The notes under the pieces are model-generated. The model was not told where the DNA came from. It did not search any database and worked only from the letters and a program-made list of their open reading frames with translations. 51,655 nt of DNA from Pseudomonadota bacterium (GTDB taxonomy: Bacteria; Pseudomonadota; Alphaproteobacteria; Caulobacterales; Caulobacteraceae): assembly GCA_023386645.1 (NCBI GenBank), contig JAEWJI010000052.1:1-51655 (forward strand), given 5' to 3'. The position numbers and the translations under genes were made by a program. This document shows, in pieces, positions 1-7,915 of this stretch. The stretch's first letter is position 1, and each line of letters begins with the position of its first letter.

Positions 1-437
1 GCGCGGCGCCGGGGGCGTAGAGGTTGAGCCACACCGCCCCGTCGGCCACGCCCGAGCGCGCCTCGGCGCCCTCGGCCAGGGTGAGGACCAGCTCGGTGCC
101 GCCGGTCACCGCACGGGTCTCGACCGCGGTCACGCCCGGCGGCGGATCCACCTTCAGGCGCGAGACGTCCGGAGCCGCGGTCGAGCCGATGCGCACGACC
201 ACCGCCTGACCGTCGCGCCGCACGCGCGAGCGCGAGCCGATGATCCCGGCGAACTCGACCCGGGTGTAGTTCTCCGCCGCGCCCACCCGGATGCTGATCG
301 GGTCGCCGGCGGCGGCCGTCTCCTGGGCCAGGGCGGGGGTGACGGTGGCGACCCCCGGCGCGAGCACGACCGAGCCCGCGGCCGTCAGGGCCACGGACGC
401 GCGGGTCAGCCGGCGGCGGTTCCGGGGCGCGATCATT
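1..437 (-). CDS. Secreted protein, N-terminal fragment (cut by window edge)
   Basis: Only the first ~145 codons are inside the window; the gene continues beyond base 1. Starting at the ATG at 437, the product opens with a basic stretch (MIAPRNRRRLTR), a hydrophobic core and an ALAQ-type cleavage site near residue 41, so it is exported. What follows is rich in alternating beta-strand residues (RVGAAENYTRVEF, AVVVRIG, TELVLTLAEGAEA, AVWLNLYAP). This pattern resembles an AMIN-like cell-envelope domain, but I cannot name the family from this fragment. pncC lies 26 bases upstream on the same strand, so the two may be cotranscribed. Confidence 0.6.
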
Positions 438-462
438 CGCGCGCACCCTCGCGCGAGCGGCC

Positions 463-1014
463 TTACATCGCGGTTAACGCCTGTTGACCATTCGTCCCGC
501 CCGCGCGGGCCTCCAGGGCCTCGGCGAACAGGTCGAGCGCCGTCTCCAGACAGGCGACCCGCACCGGCCCCCGACCCAGGTCGCCGAAGTGATGCACGAC
601 GTGACGCGTTTCGCGATCCCGTTCGGCGATTGCGAAATGGACAAGTCCTGGCTCGTCGTCGGGGCCGCCCGCGCCCGCGAAGCCGGTGATGGAGACCGCC
701 AGGGTCGCCTGGGAATTGGCGATCGCACCCTCGGCCATCTCACGCGCGCTGGTTTCCGACACGGCGCCGAAGCGGCCCAGGGTCTCGCGCGAGACGCCGA
801 GCAGCTCGTGCTTGGCCTCGTCGGTATAGGTGACGAATCCTCGGTCGAAGGCGTGGGAGCGGCCCTCCACATCGGTCAGCAGCGAGGCGAGCAGGCCGCC
901 CGTGCAGCTCTCGGCGGTCGCCAGCATGACCTCCTGCTGACAGGCGGCGGCGAGCACCTGCTCCACCCGCTGCTCGATCTCGCCGGTCAACGCCGGGGAC
1001 AGGGTCTCGGTCAT
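463..1014 (-). CDS. pncC: CinA C-terminal family nicotinamide-nucleotide amidohydrolase
   Basis: This 183-residue protein matches the stand-alone CinA C-terminal domain (PncC), which deamidates nicotinamide mononucleotide to nicotinate mononucleotide in the cytoplasmic pyridine nucleotide cycle. Visible signatures are the active-site AESCTGG (residues 34-40), the SAREMAEGA helix and the SITGFAGAGGPDD loop. The N-terminal MoeA-like domain of long CinA proteins is absent, which is normal for the short form. The ATG at 1014 is the first start of the frame, and the length fits the family (about 160-185 aa). Family assignment is firm; the enzymatic role is inferred from characterised homologues. 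Confidence 0.9.
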   Translation of the reverse strand: MTETLSPALTGEIEQRVEQVLAAACQQEVMLATAESCTGGLLASLLTDVEGRSHAFDRGFVTYTDEAKHELLGVSRETLGRFGAVSETSAREMAEGAIANSQATLAVSITGFAGAGGPDDEPGLVHFAIAERDRETRHVVHHFGDLGRGPVRVACLETALDLFAEALEARAGGTNGQQALTAM

Positions 1015-1137
1015 GGCGCGACAACGACAAGCCGAGCGGGACCGTTCCTTGGGGACCGGTCAGCGACAATGCGCGCAGCTGTTCGGGCCTTGTGTTCCAA
1101 GGCCGGGAGGCCGACATCGGCCCGGACAGGAGTCTGC

Positions 1138-1560
1138 ATGTCCACGCCCCCCGCCGATCCGAACGCCGCCGCCGTCCGCAGCCCTCTGTGGACCGGAATC
1201 CGTTGCCGCTGCCCCCGCTGCGGCGAAGGCCCGCTGCTGCGCGGCTATCTGAAAATCCGCGACGAATGCCCGAACTGCGGCCTCAGCTACGCCTTCGCCG
1301 ACCCGGCGGACGGCCCGGCGTTCTTCGCCATGTCGGCGGTGGGGATCGTGGGCATGATGCTGTTCATGGCCTTCGAGTTCACGGTCCACCCGCCGATCTG
1401 GGTGCACATGGTTTTCACCTTCCCCCTGATCGCCGGAATGTGCATGGGGGTGCTGCGGCCCTTCAAGGGCTGGCTGGTGGCCGAGCAATACGTCCACAAG
1501 GCCGCCCCGCCGGAGTGGGAGAGCATCGGCAAGCACGGCGAAGGGTCGAAGTGGCGCTGA
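1138..1560 (+). CDS. DUF983 family membrane protein
   Basis: A 140-residue protein with the DUF983 layout. A short N-terminus leads to a zinc-ribbon-like pair, CRCPRCGEGPL (residues ~22-32) and ECPNCGLSY (~44-52). Two transmembrane helices follow (about residues 60-80 and 88-108). The frame is open far upstream, but the ATG at 1138 was chosen because it directly precedes the conserved part, follows an AGGAG Shine-Dalgarno sequence and avoids overlap with pncC. The family is common in alphaproteobacteria; its function is not established. It runs divergently from pncC with about 120 bases between them. Confidence 0.85.
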   Translation: MSTPPADPNAAAVRSPLWTGIRCRCPRCGEGPLLRGYLKIRDECPNCGLSYAFADPADGPAFFAMSAVGIVGMMLFMAFEFTVHPPIWVHMVFTFPLIAGMCMGVLRPFKGWLVAEQYVHKAAPPEWESIGKHGEGSKWR

Positions 1561-1629
1561 AATAGGATTTTCGCCGAACCGCCACTTGGGTATACTGCTC
1601 TGACGCCTATCGAGGCGCGGGGGATATCC

Positions 1630-2322
1630 ATGATCAAGCTCAATCCCGTGCCGTTCGCGGCGTTTGTCGTGCTGGCTTTCGCGCAGCCGGCCCTGGCCCA
1701 GAACCTCGTGACCAACCCGGGATTCGAGAACCCCGCCCTGGCGCCTGGGGTCGCAACGACCAATTCGATCCCTGGCTGGACCGGCTCAACCTCGAACTGT
1801 TGCGATTACGGCGTGGGCGATGGCTCCGGCGTCCTGTCTGCACCCGAGGGCGAGAACTGGGGCTACAACAACGATCTCGGGACGCGCGCCATATCTCAGC
1901 AGACGTCCGAGGCGGTGGTGGCCGGCGCGACCTATACGCTGAGCGCCCAGTTCGGTCAGCGCACGGACAATGTCGCCTACACCGGCCGGCTCGAACTCTG
2001 GGCGGGCGGCGCGGCCGCGAACGGAAACGTCCCGGGCGGGACGCTGGTAGGCTTCGTCGAGGTCGCCTCGGTCTCAGGAGCCTTCGTCCCTGCCAGCCTG
2101 ACCTATACGCCCCTGCCTGGCGATCCCGCGGTCGGCCAACTCCTGTCGGTCCGTCTGACGCGGGCCACCCCGGCAGGCCAGACCAACTATGACGACGTGT
2201 CCCTGACCGCTGTTTCGCCGCCGGCGATCCCCACCCTGACGGAATGGGCGATGATGCTGTTCGCGATGCTGCTTGCCCTCGGCGCGGCCGTCCATCTGAA
2301 CCGCCGGCGACTGTTGGGCTGA
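1630..2322 (+). CDS. IPTL-CTERM sorted surface protein (exosortase H substrate)
   Basis: A 230-residue exported protein with a signal peptide (MIKLNPVPFAAF...ALAQ, cleavage near residue 24). It has a jelly-roll-like body beginning NLVTNPGFENP, similar to many PEP-CTERM and DUF642-like proteins, with a vicinal CC at residues 57-58. It ends in a canonical IPTL-CTERM signal: AIPTLTEWA at ~199-207, a hydrophobic helix, then the basic tail NRRRLLG. By family knowledge that tail is recognised by exosortase H, and a matching xrtH gene lies about 10.3 kb away at 12670-13242. The likely fate is processing at the inner membrane and export to the cell surface. The ligand or role of the body is unknown. 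Confidence 0.88.
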   Translation: MIKLNPVPFAAFVVLAFAQPALAQNLVTNPGFENPALAPGVATTNSIPGWTGSTSNCCDYGVGDGSGVLSAPEGENWGYNNDLGTRAISQQTSEAVVAGATYTLSAQFGQRTDNVAYTGRLELWAGGAAANGNVPGGTLVGFVEVASVSGAFVPASLTYTPLPGDPAVGQLLSVRLTRATPAGQTNYDDVSLTAVSPPAIPTLTEWAMMLFAMLLALGAAVHLNRRRLLG

Positions 2323-2710
2323 TCCAGGCCGAAGGCCTCACCGCGCATCTGCGAAGACGCAGCCGATCCGCCTGACATTGAAGGACGGATGGCGACCCCG
2401 GGAGGACTCCAACCTCCGACCTCGGCTTTAGGAAAGCCTTGCTCTATGCAGCTGAGCTACGGGGCCACGCGCAGGCGTGCCTAGCGGGTCGCGCTTGCGC
2501 CGCCTAGCCCCCCGCGCGCCAACGGCCCTACAGCCTTGTGGTTAATGCGCCTTAAGATACAACATCCTGTAGGGAACAGACGGCGAATCGGGCGGTGTCA
2601 GTGATTCGGTCCTGATTCGTTTCGCGCCTGTTCCGCCGCTCAAGCGTGGCCGTTAATGTCCGCCCGATGCGCTTGAGGAACCCGGCGGCGCGGCCCACCT
2701 TCACGTAACG
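2323..2710. other. Intergenic region holding the tRNA and helicase leader
   Basis: Besides the tRNA, this 388-base stretch holds a perfect 8-base inverted repeat, CCCTACAG (2526-2533) and CTGTAGGG (2567-2574), around 33 bases that include TTAATGCGCCTTAA. A repeated TGATTCG follows near 2600-2620. No further reading frame is convincing. The helicase start at 2711 has no clear Shine-Dalgarno sequence. Confidence 0.5.
2390..2466 (-). tRNA. tRNA-Arg (anticodon CCT), CCA encoded
   Basis: Read on the minus strand from 2466, this folds as a full cloverleaf of 77 nt including CCA. The acceptor stem GGCCCCG pairs with CGGGGTC (one G-T pair), the D stem is GCTC/GAGC, the anticodon loop is TTCCTAA and the T stem is GGAGG/CCTCC. 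The anticodon CCT reads AGG arginine codons. Two usually invariant positions are changed: the D loop has G18-C19 instead of G18-G19, and the T loop is TTGGAGT instead of TTCGAGT, so C56 is G. Together they would form a swapped C19-G56 tertiary pair. Position 27-43 is an A/G mismatch. Confidence 0.93.
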
Positions 2711-5164
2711 ATGAGCGACCGCTCCACAGGCCTGGCGCCCTCCCGCGTGACCGCAGTGCTGGGGCCGACGAACACCGGCAAGACCCATCTGGCGGTCGAG
2801 CGGATGCTGGGTCATGCCTCGGGCATGATCGGCCTGCCGCTCCGGCTGCTGGCGCGCGAGATCTATGACCGGATCGTCAAGCGGCGGGGCGCCGCGTCGG
2901 TCGCCCTGATCACCGGCGAGGAGAAGATCGTGCCGCCGCGGCCGGCCTATTTCGTCTGCACGGTCGAGGCCATGCCCCTGGAGCGGCAGGTCGAGTTCCT
3001 GGCCATCGACGAGATACAACTGGCCGCCGATCCGGAGCGCGGCCACGTCTTCACCCAGCGGCTGCTGCATGCGCGCGGGCGGTTCGAGACCATGTTCCTG
3101 GGCGCCTCGACCATGGAGCCCCTGATCCGCCGGCTGGTCCCGGACGCTGAGATCGTGGGGCGGCCGCGCCTGTCGACCCTCAGCTACGCCGGCTCAAAGA
3201 AGCTGACCCGCCTGCCGCGCCGCTCGGCCATCGTCGCCTTCTCGACCGACCGGGTCTACGCCATCGCCGAACTGATCCGGCGCCAGAGGGGCGGGGCGGC
3301 GGTGGTGATGGGCTCGCTCAGCCCCCGGACACGCAACGCCCAGGTCGAGCTGTTCCAGTCGGGCGAGGTGGACTTCCTGGTGGCGACCGACGCCATCGGC
3401 ATGGGGCTGAACATGGATGTCGACCATGTGGCCTTCGCCGGCTTGCGAAAGTTCGACGGACGGCGGACCCGCTGGCTGCACGCCCAGGAGATCGGCCAGA
3501 TCGCCGGCCGCGCAGGCCGCCACCTGCGCGACGGAACGTTCGGCGTGACGGCCGAGGCCGAGGAGCTGGATCCTGACCTGGTCGAACAGGTGGTCGAGCA
3601 CCGGTTCGATCCGGTGGAGGCGGCGGAGTGGAGGAACGCCCGGCTGGACTTCGACACCCTGCCGGACCTGCTGCGGTCGCTGACCGTGACGCCGGGGGTC
3701 CCTGGGTTGCAGCTGACCAGCGAGGCGCTGGACGAAACCCTGCTGCGCCGCGCCATCCAGGACGAGGAGGTCAAGCGGATCGGCCGCTCGCGCGGCGCGA
3801 TCATGCGCCTGTGGGAGGCCTGCCAGCTGCCGGACTTCCAGAAGACCACCATCGACGAGCACGCCCGGCTGGCGCGCGAGATCTTCCAGGCCCTGACCGG
3901 ACGGCGCGGGCGGCTGACCGAGGACTGGATCGCGCCGCGTTTCGCCGAGCTGGATCGCGACGACGGCCAGATCGACCAGCTGTCGGCGCGGCTGAGCGGG
4001 GTGCGGACGCTGAGCTATATCGCCAACCGACCCGACTGGGTGGACCAGCCCCAGGGCTGGCGCGACCGGACCAAGGCGCTGGAGGAGCGGCTGTCGGATG
4101 TCCTGCACGAACGGCTGACGGCGCGGTTCGTGGACCGGCGGACCACCGCCCTGATGCGGGCCCTGCATGTGACCGAGGACGCGGTCGCCGATGTCGCCGA
4201 GGGCGGTCAGGTGACGGTCGAAGGCCAGGCGGTCGGCCATCTGGAGGGGGTGCTGTTCGCTGTCGACAAGGGCGGGTCGGCGCTGGAGGACCGGGCGCTG
4301 CGCCACGCCGCCCGCCGCGCCGTGGGGCCGGAGATCGCGAGGCGGCTGGGACAGCTGGCGGCCGATACGGACGAAGCGTTTTCGGTGACGCCCGAAGGTG
4401 GCGTGCTGTGGCGGGGCGCGCTGGCGGCTCAGGTCGTCCCGGGCGATCCCTTTACGCCGCGAGTCAGGCTGCTCGGCGATCTGGGGCCCGAGGCGGCGCG
4501 CCAGAGGGCGGCCCGAAGGATCGAGGCCTGGCTGGCCGCCGAGGCCGGGCGCGCGCTCAAACCCCTGCGCCGCCTGCGCCAGGCGATTGAGACCGGCGCC
4601 CTGAAGGGTCTGCCGCGAGGGATCGCCTTCCGGCTGGTGGAGGCCGGCGGAGTGATCGACCGGCGCGAGGTCGAGCGCGACCTGGCGGCGCTGAGCCAGG
4701 TGGAACGACGGACGCTGAAGACCTTCGCCATCCGGATCGGGGCCCATTCGGTCTGGACGCCGGAGGTGCTCAAGCCCCGGGGGCGCGCCCTGGCCCAGGC
4801 CTTCGCCGGTCCCCTGCCCTCGACCGACGCCACCCCCCGCCATCTGTCGGCCCACGGCCTGCGTCAGGTCGGCGCCCGGCGCCTCGCCGTCGAAGGGATC
4901 GAACGCATGCAGGAGCTGCGCGGCCCTGACGGAAAATTGTCGGAACCGGCCCTGGCCGAACTGGGCTGGACCGAGGCCGACGCCCGCGCGATCGCCGTCG
5001 CCCTGCGCACGCCTCGTCGGCGACGCCCCGACAAGCCTGGAACGACGCCGACGCCTGTCCGGCCGGACTCTCCCTTCGCGGCCCTCGCGGCCCTCACGGC
5101 GCCCGCCGCCGCGCCCCGCAGGCGGCGTCGCTCGCGCCGCGCCGGCAAGGGCGAGGCCTCATGA
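2711..5164 (+). CDS. Suv3-like DEAD/DEAH-box RNA helicase
   Basis: An 817-residue superfamily 2 helicase of the mitochondrial Suv3-like group common in alphaproteobacteria. Visible motifs are Walker A GPTNTGKT (residues 18-25), Walker B DEIQ (100-103), motif III GAST (131-134), motif V ATDAIGMGLNMD (~225-236) and motif VI QIAGRAGRH (263-271). A long Suv3-type C-terminal region follows, then a basic low-complexity tail (RRRRRSRRAGKGEAS). In mitochondria Suv3 unwinds RNA for degradation; a role in RNA turnover here is inferred. The stop overlaps the next start as ATGA (5161-5164), so translation is probably coupled to the S4 RNA-binding protein, consistent with an RNA-related function. Confidence 0.9.
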   Translation: MSDRSTGLAPSRVTAVLGPTNTGKTHLAVERMLGHASGMIGLPLRLLAREIYDRIVKRRGAASVALITGEEKIVPPRPAYFVCTVEAMPLERQVEFLAIDEIQLAADPERGHVFTQRLLHARGRFETMFLGASTMEPLIRRLVPDAEIVGRPRLSTLSYAGSKKLTRLPRRSAIVAFSTDRVYAIAELIRRQRGGAAVVMGSLSPRTRNAQVELFQSGEVDFLVATDAIGMGLNMDVDHVAFAGLRKFDGRRTRWLHAQEIGQIAGRAGRHLRDGTFGVTAEAEELDPDLVEQVVEHRFDPVEAAEWRNARLDFDTLPDLLRSLTVTPGVPGLQLTSEALDETLLRRAIQDEEVKRIGRSRGAIMRLWEACQLPDFQKTTIDEHARLAREIFQALTGRRGRLTEDWIAPRFAELDRDDGQIDQLSARLSGVRTLSYIANRPDWVDQPQGWRDRTKALEERLSDVLHERLTARFVDRRTTALMRALHVTEDAVADVAEGGQVTVEGQAVGHLEGVLFAVDKGGSALEDRALRHAARRAVGPEIARRLGQLAADTDEAFSVTPEGGVLWRGALAAQVVPGDPFTPRVRLLGDLGPEAARQRAARRIEAWLAAEAGRALKPLRRLRQAIETGALKGLPRGIAFRLVEAGGVIDRREVERDLAALSQVERRTLKTFAIRIGAHSVWTPEVLKPRGRALAQAFAGPLPSTDATPRHLSAHGLRQVGARRLAVEGIERMQELRGPDGKLSEPALAELGWTEADARAIAVALRTPRRRRPDKPGTTPTPVRPDSPFAALAALTAPAAAPRRRRRSRRAGKGEAS

Positions 5165-5439
5165 ACGAGAGCGTACGCATCGATGTCTGGCTGTGGCGGG
5201 CGCGGTTCCTGAAGACGCGGTCCATGGCCGCCGCCTTCGTGGAGACGGGCGCGGTGCGCCTGACGCATCAAGGCCGGCAGGTCCGGTTGGACAAGCCGAG
5301 CCGCGTGGTCCACGTCGGCGACGAACTGGTGTTCGCCATCGGGGGACGGCTGAACGATCTGCGGGTCGAGGCGCTAGGGGTGCGGCGCGGACCTCCGGCC
5401 GAGGCCCGCGCCCTGTACTCGCCGCTTACTCCTGAATGA
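5161..5439 (+). CDS. S4-domain RNA-binding protein (Hsp15-like)
   Basis: A 92-residue protein with an S4 RNA-binding fold near the N-terminus: RIDVWLWRARFLKTRS, then AFVETGAVRL and KPSRVVHVGDELVF. It resembles Hsp15, which binds stalled 50S subunits carrying nascent chains; that role is inferred only. It starts within the helicase stop codon (ATGA overlap). Its 3' end overlaps the convergent yceI-like gene by 14 bases, so no terminator fits between them. Confidence 0.88.
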   Translation: MNESVRIDVWLWRARFLKTRSMAAAFVETGAVRLTHQGRQVRLDKPSRVVHVGDELVFAIGGRLNDLRVEALGVRRGPPAEARALYSPLTPE

Positions 5440-6049
5440 CGAACTCGCCCTCGAGGTGGAGCTTCACCTCGTCAGAGACCGCCGGCAGGGCGAAGTTCAC
5501 GCCAAACTCCGAGCGCCGGATGGTCGCCTCGCCGTCGAAGCCGGCCTTGTAGACCCCGCCCATCGAGGGGCCGGCCTGGTTGAACTCGACCTCGATGGTC
5601 ACAGGGCGGGTGACGCCGCGGAGGGTCAGGTCCCCGACCACCGTGGCCTCGTTCGGATCGTCGGCGTCCACCGTCACCGAGCGCGAGACGAAGGTCGCGA
5701 CGGGGTGGTTGGCGGTGTCGAAGAAGTCTGCGGTCTGGAGGTGGCGATCCAGGCCGTCGGAGTTGGAATCGACCTCTGTCAGTGGAACGGTGGCTGTCAG
5801 GGTCGAGTTGGCCGGGTTGGCCGGGTCCAGCTTCAGGACGGCGTCAACGTTCACGAACTGGCCGTAATAGGTGGAGAAGCCGAGGTGATCGACCGACCAG
5901 GTGATCTTGCCGTGGGCGGCGTCCAGCTTGTACTCGCCCGCCCGGACCTCGGAAGGCGTCTTGGTAAGCGCGGCCTGGGCCACGACGGCGCCGCCGACAA
6001 GGCTGACGGCCAGGGCGCCGGCGAGGGCGTGGCGGATGGAAAGGCGCAT
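5426..6049 (-). CDS. YceI family periplasmic protein
   Basis: A 207-residue exported protein with a signal peptide (MRLSIRHALAGALAV...VVAQA, cleavage near residue 26). The YceI lipocalin-like domain follows: YKLDAAHGKITWSVDHLGFS, the strand LTATVPLTEVDSN, the LQTADFFDT loop, FVSRSVTV, VVGDLTLRGVTRPVTIEVEF, and FALPAVSDEVKLHLEGEF at the end. YceI proteins bind long isoprenoid or fatty-acyl chains, such as polyisoprene quinone precursors, in the periplasm. The specific ligand here is unknown. The gene stands alone, convergent with the S4 gene. Confidence 0.93.
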   Translation of the reverse strand: MRLSIRHALAGALAVSLVGGAVVAQAALTKTPSEVRAGEYKLDAAHGKITWSVDHLGFSTYYGQFVNVDAVLKLDPANPANSTLTATVPLTEVDSNSDGLDRHLQTADFFDTANHPVATFVSRSVTVDADDPNEATVVGDLTLRGVTRPVTIEVEFNQAGPSMGGVYKAGFDGEATIRRSEFGVNFALPAVSDEVKLHLEGEFVIQE

Positions 6050-6231
6050 TGAAGGTCTCCCAGGGCAGTGTTGATGAAGGTCGGGCTCAATCTGTAATCG
6101 ACACAGAGGCAGATAGAGGGTTCACCGGCGAACGCAAGGCGGGGCGACCCGCTAGCCTTGGTTGACAGAGCGCCCCGTCGGGCTCATCTGCGCCTCCGCC
6201 CAAACCTCGACCGCGTAGCCTCTCCGCCCGC

Positions 6232-6573
6232 ATGACCTACATCGTCACCGACGCCTGCGTGCGCTGCAAGTTCATGGACTGCGTCGAGGTGTGCCCGGTC
6301 GACTGCTTCTACGAGGGCGAGAACTTCCTGGTCATAGCGCCGGACGAATGCATCGACTGCGGCGTCTGCGAGCCGGAGTGCCCGGTCGACGCCATCAAGC
6401 CCGACACCGAGGACGAACCGGACGGCAAGTGGCTGCAGATCAACGCCGAATACGCCAAGATCTGGCCGAACATCACGGTCAAGGGCACGCCCCCGGCCGA
6501 CAAGGAACAGTTCGAGCGCGAGACCGGCAAGTTCGAGAAATACTTCTCGGAAAAGCCCGGCAAGGGCTCCTGA
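6232..6573 (+). CDS. fdxA: 7Fe ferredoxin FdxA
   Basis: A 113-residue ferredoxin of the Azotobacter FdI type, carrying one [3Fe-4S] and one [4Fe-4S] cluster. The cysteine pattern is diagnostic: CVRC, DCVEVCPVDCF (C9, C12, C17, C21, C25) and ECIDCGVCEPECP (C40, C43, C46, C50). The C-terminal segment with LNAEYAKIWPNIT is also typical. It acts as a low-potential cytoplasmic electron carrier; partners are not visible here. The helicase, S4, FdxA, CarD order is one I recognise from alphaproteobacterial genomes. Confidence 0.96.
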   Translation: MTYIVTDACVRCKFMDCVEVCPVDCFYEGENFLVIAPDECIDCGVCEPECPVDAIKPDTEDEPDGKWLQINAEYAKIWPNITVKGTPPADKEQFERETGKFEKYFSEKPGKGS

Positions 6574-6881
6574 TCCAGACGCCGCGCGGCTTCCGGCAAG
6601 GATTCACGGGTGGTCACAGCGTCTGTCACAGACGTTTTGAATTTCCGTCGTTTTGTGATATGTTCTCCCCATTGGGTCGGGCGGTCTGCGTTTTTTTGCG
6701 CGCCGCCCGCGTTCGCGACAGAACCCCGTCCACGCAGACGGGGTCGGCCAGAGGTTGGGTGATCCGTTTCCGCATCGAGGACTGACGATTTTCTTCCGGT
6801 GATCGCTTCACCGGCCGAGATCGACTTGTCGTCTTTGCGCCTGCGCCTCCCCCCGGTCTCTGCGTCCGGGAAAGGAAAGAC
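6574..6881 (+). promoter_or_regulatory. carD upstream region: operator-like palindrome, promoter, structured leader
   Basis: This 308-base gap has no reading frame but much structure. A perfect 15-base palindrome CGTCTGT-C-ACAGACG (6620-6634) sits two bases before a possible -35 TTGAAT (6637-6642), with TATGTT (6659-6664) as a candidate -10. GTCACAG also occurs twice, 12 bases apart (6613 and 6625). The leader contains two clean hairpins: ACCCCGTC/GACGGGGT (6723-6744) and CCGGTGA/TCACCGG (6796-6814). A GGAAAGGAAAG ribosome-binding site precedes carD. The promoter call is by eye; a start site near 6671 would give a leader of roughly 210 nt. Confidence 0.5.
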
Positions 6882-7433
6882 ATGACGAGCAAGAGCGGTC
6901 TGGAGTTCAAGGTTGGCGACGCGGTCGTCTATCCGGCGCACGGCGTCGGCAAGGTGGCGGCGATCGAAACCCAGGAAGTCGCCGGCATGTCTCTGGAGGT
7001 CTATGTCGTGACCTTCGACCACGAGAAGATGACCCTGCGCGTCCCGACCAAGAAGGCCAAGACGGCCGGCCTGCGCTCGCTGGCCGCCGAGGACGTGGTG
7101 TCCAAGGCCCTGACCACGCTGAAGGGCCGCGCCCGCATCAAGCGCACCATGTGGTCGCGCCGCGCCCAGGAGTACGAGGCCAAGATCAACTCGGGCGATC
7201 TGATCTCGATCGCCGAGGTGGTCCGCGACCTGCACCGCGCCGACAGCCAGCCGGAGCAGTCCTATTCCGAGCGCCAGCTGTATGAATCGGCGCTGGACCG
7301 GATGGCCCGCGAGGTCGCCGCCGCCAACAAGATCGACAAGGACGCCGCCGTCGAACTGCTCGGCAAGTCGCTGAGTGCCAAGAAGGCGGTCGTCGCCGCC
7401 GCCGAGGCCGCCGAGGAAGCCGAAGCCGCCTGA
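6882..7433 (+). CDS. carD: CarD/CdnL family RNA polymerase-binding regulator
   Basis: A 183-residue protein with an N-terminal RNA polymerase-interacting Tudor-like domain (FKVGDAVVYPAHGVGKV at residues 8-24, VYVVTFDHEKMTLRVP) and a helical DNA-binding C-terminal domain (RRAQEYEAKINSGDLISIAEVVRDL, YESALDRMAREVA). CarD/CdnL proteins stabilise the open complex at housekeeping and rRNA promoters, and CdnL of Caulobacter is the best-studied relative. An Ala/Glu-rich tail ends the protein. A strong Shine-Dalgarno (GGAAAGGAAAG) precedes the ATG, a long structured leader lies upstream and a clear terminator follows, so it is probably transcribed alone. Confidence 0.95.
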   Translation: MTSKSGLEFKVGDAVVYPAHGVGKVAAIETQEVAGMSLEVYVVTFDHEKMTLRVPTKKAKTAGLRSLAAEDVVSKALTTLKGRARIKRTMWSRRAQEYEAKINSGDLISIAEVVRDLHRADSQPEQSYSERQLYESALDRMAREVAAANKIDKDAAVELLGKSLSAKKAVVAAAEAAEEAEAA

Positions 7434-7453
7434 TCCGGGCGTCGTCGCCGATC

Positions 7454-7488
7454 GCGAAAGGCCCGGGAGCGATCCCGGGCCTTTTCGC
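7454..7488 (+). terminator. Rho-independent terminator after carD
   Basis: GCGAAAGGCCCGGGA, a GCGA loop, then TCCCGGGCCTTTTCGC. The GC core is a perfect 9-base stem followed by TTTT, and the outer A/T bases extend it, so it could work in both directions. Confidence 0.85.
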
Positions 7489-7525
7489 ATCGTCATCCAT
7501 CGGGGGGCCGACCGTTGGAGGTCAA

Positions 7526-7915
7526 ATGTCAGTCAGCTTCGATCACGATGCGACCCTGAGGCGGTCGATCGCGACCGTTCCCGCCGGCACGCCCTGGCGC
7601 CGGTTCGAACAGGCCGTGCTGAAGGATGTCCAGGGCAGGCCGGAAGTGGCTGACTGGGACCTGATCATCGACGATCAGGGGCCGATGGATGACGTGGACG
7701 CCGAGGGCATGGTGCGGATCGGAGAGCTCTTCCGTAGCCTGGTGCGGTCGCCCGAGCGACGAACCTACACCGTGGTGGTGACCCAGGACCGGTTCTTTGG
7801 CGACTGGGCCCGGGTGATCGACCTTCATTACGGAAACCGGAAGCACTACGGCGCGCCGTCGCTTGCCGCCGCGATCGATCTGATGAACCGCCTGACCGCG
7901 ACCCGGGACGCCTAG
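7526..7915 (+). CDS. Hypothetical protein, 129 aa
   Basis: I do not recognise the family. The product is soluble, with no signal peptide or membrane segment. It has an alternating strand/helix look: WDLIIDDQGPMDD, VRIGELFRSLV, RTYTVVVTQDRFFGDWARVIDLHY, SLAAAIDLMNRL. That is compatible with a small alpha/beta fold of the STAS/SpoIIAA-like kind, an impression from pattern only. It lies behind the carD terminator, so it probably has its own promoter. Its TAG stop shares a CTAG with the convergent cytochrome gene. Confidence 0.7.
   Translation: MSVSFDHDATLRRSIATVPAGTPWRRFEQAVLKDVQGRPEVADWDLIIDDQGPMDDVDAEGMVRIGELFRSLVRSPERRTYTVVVTQDRFFGDWARVIDLHYGNRKHYGAPSLAAAIDLMNRLTATRDA

Noticed and set aside
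3194..4855. Long open frame (553 codons) opposite the helicase gene
   Set aside because: It is antisense to a gene with all helicase motifs; the product is Gln/Arg/Pro/Gly-rich with no domain, as expected from the complement of GC-rich coding DNA.
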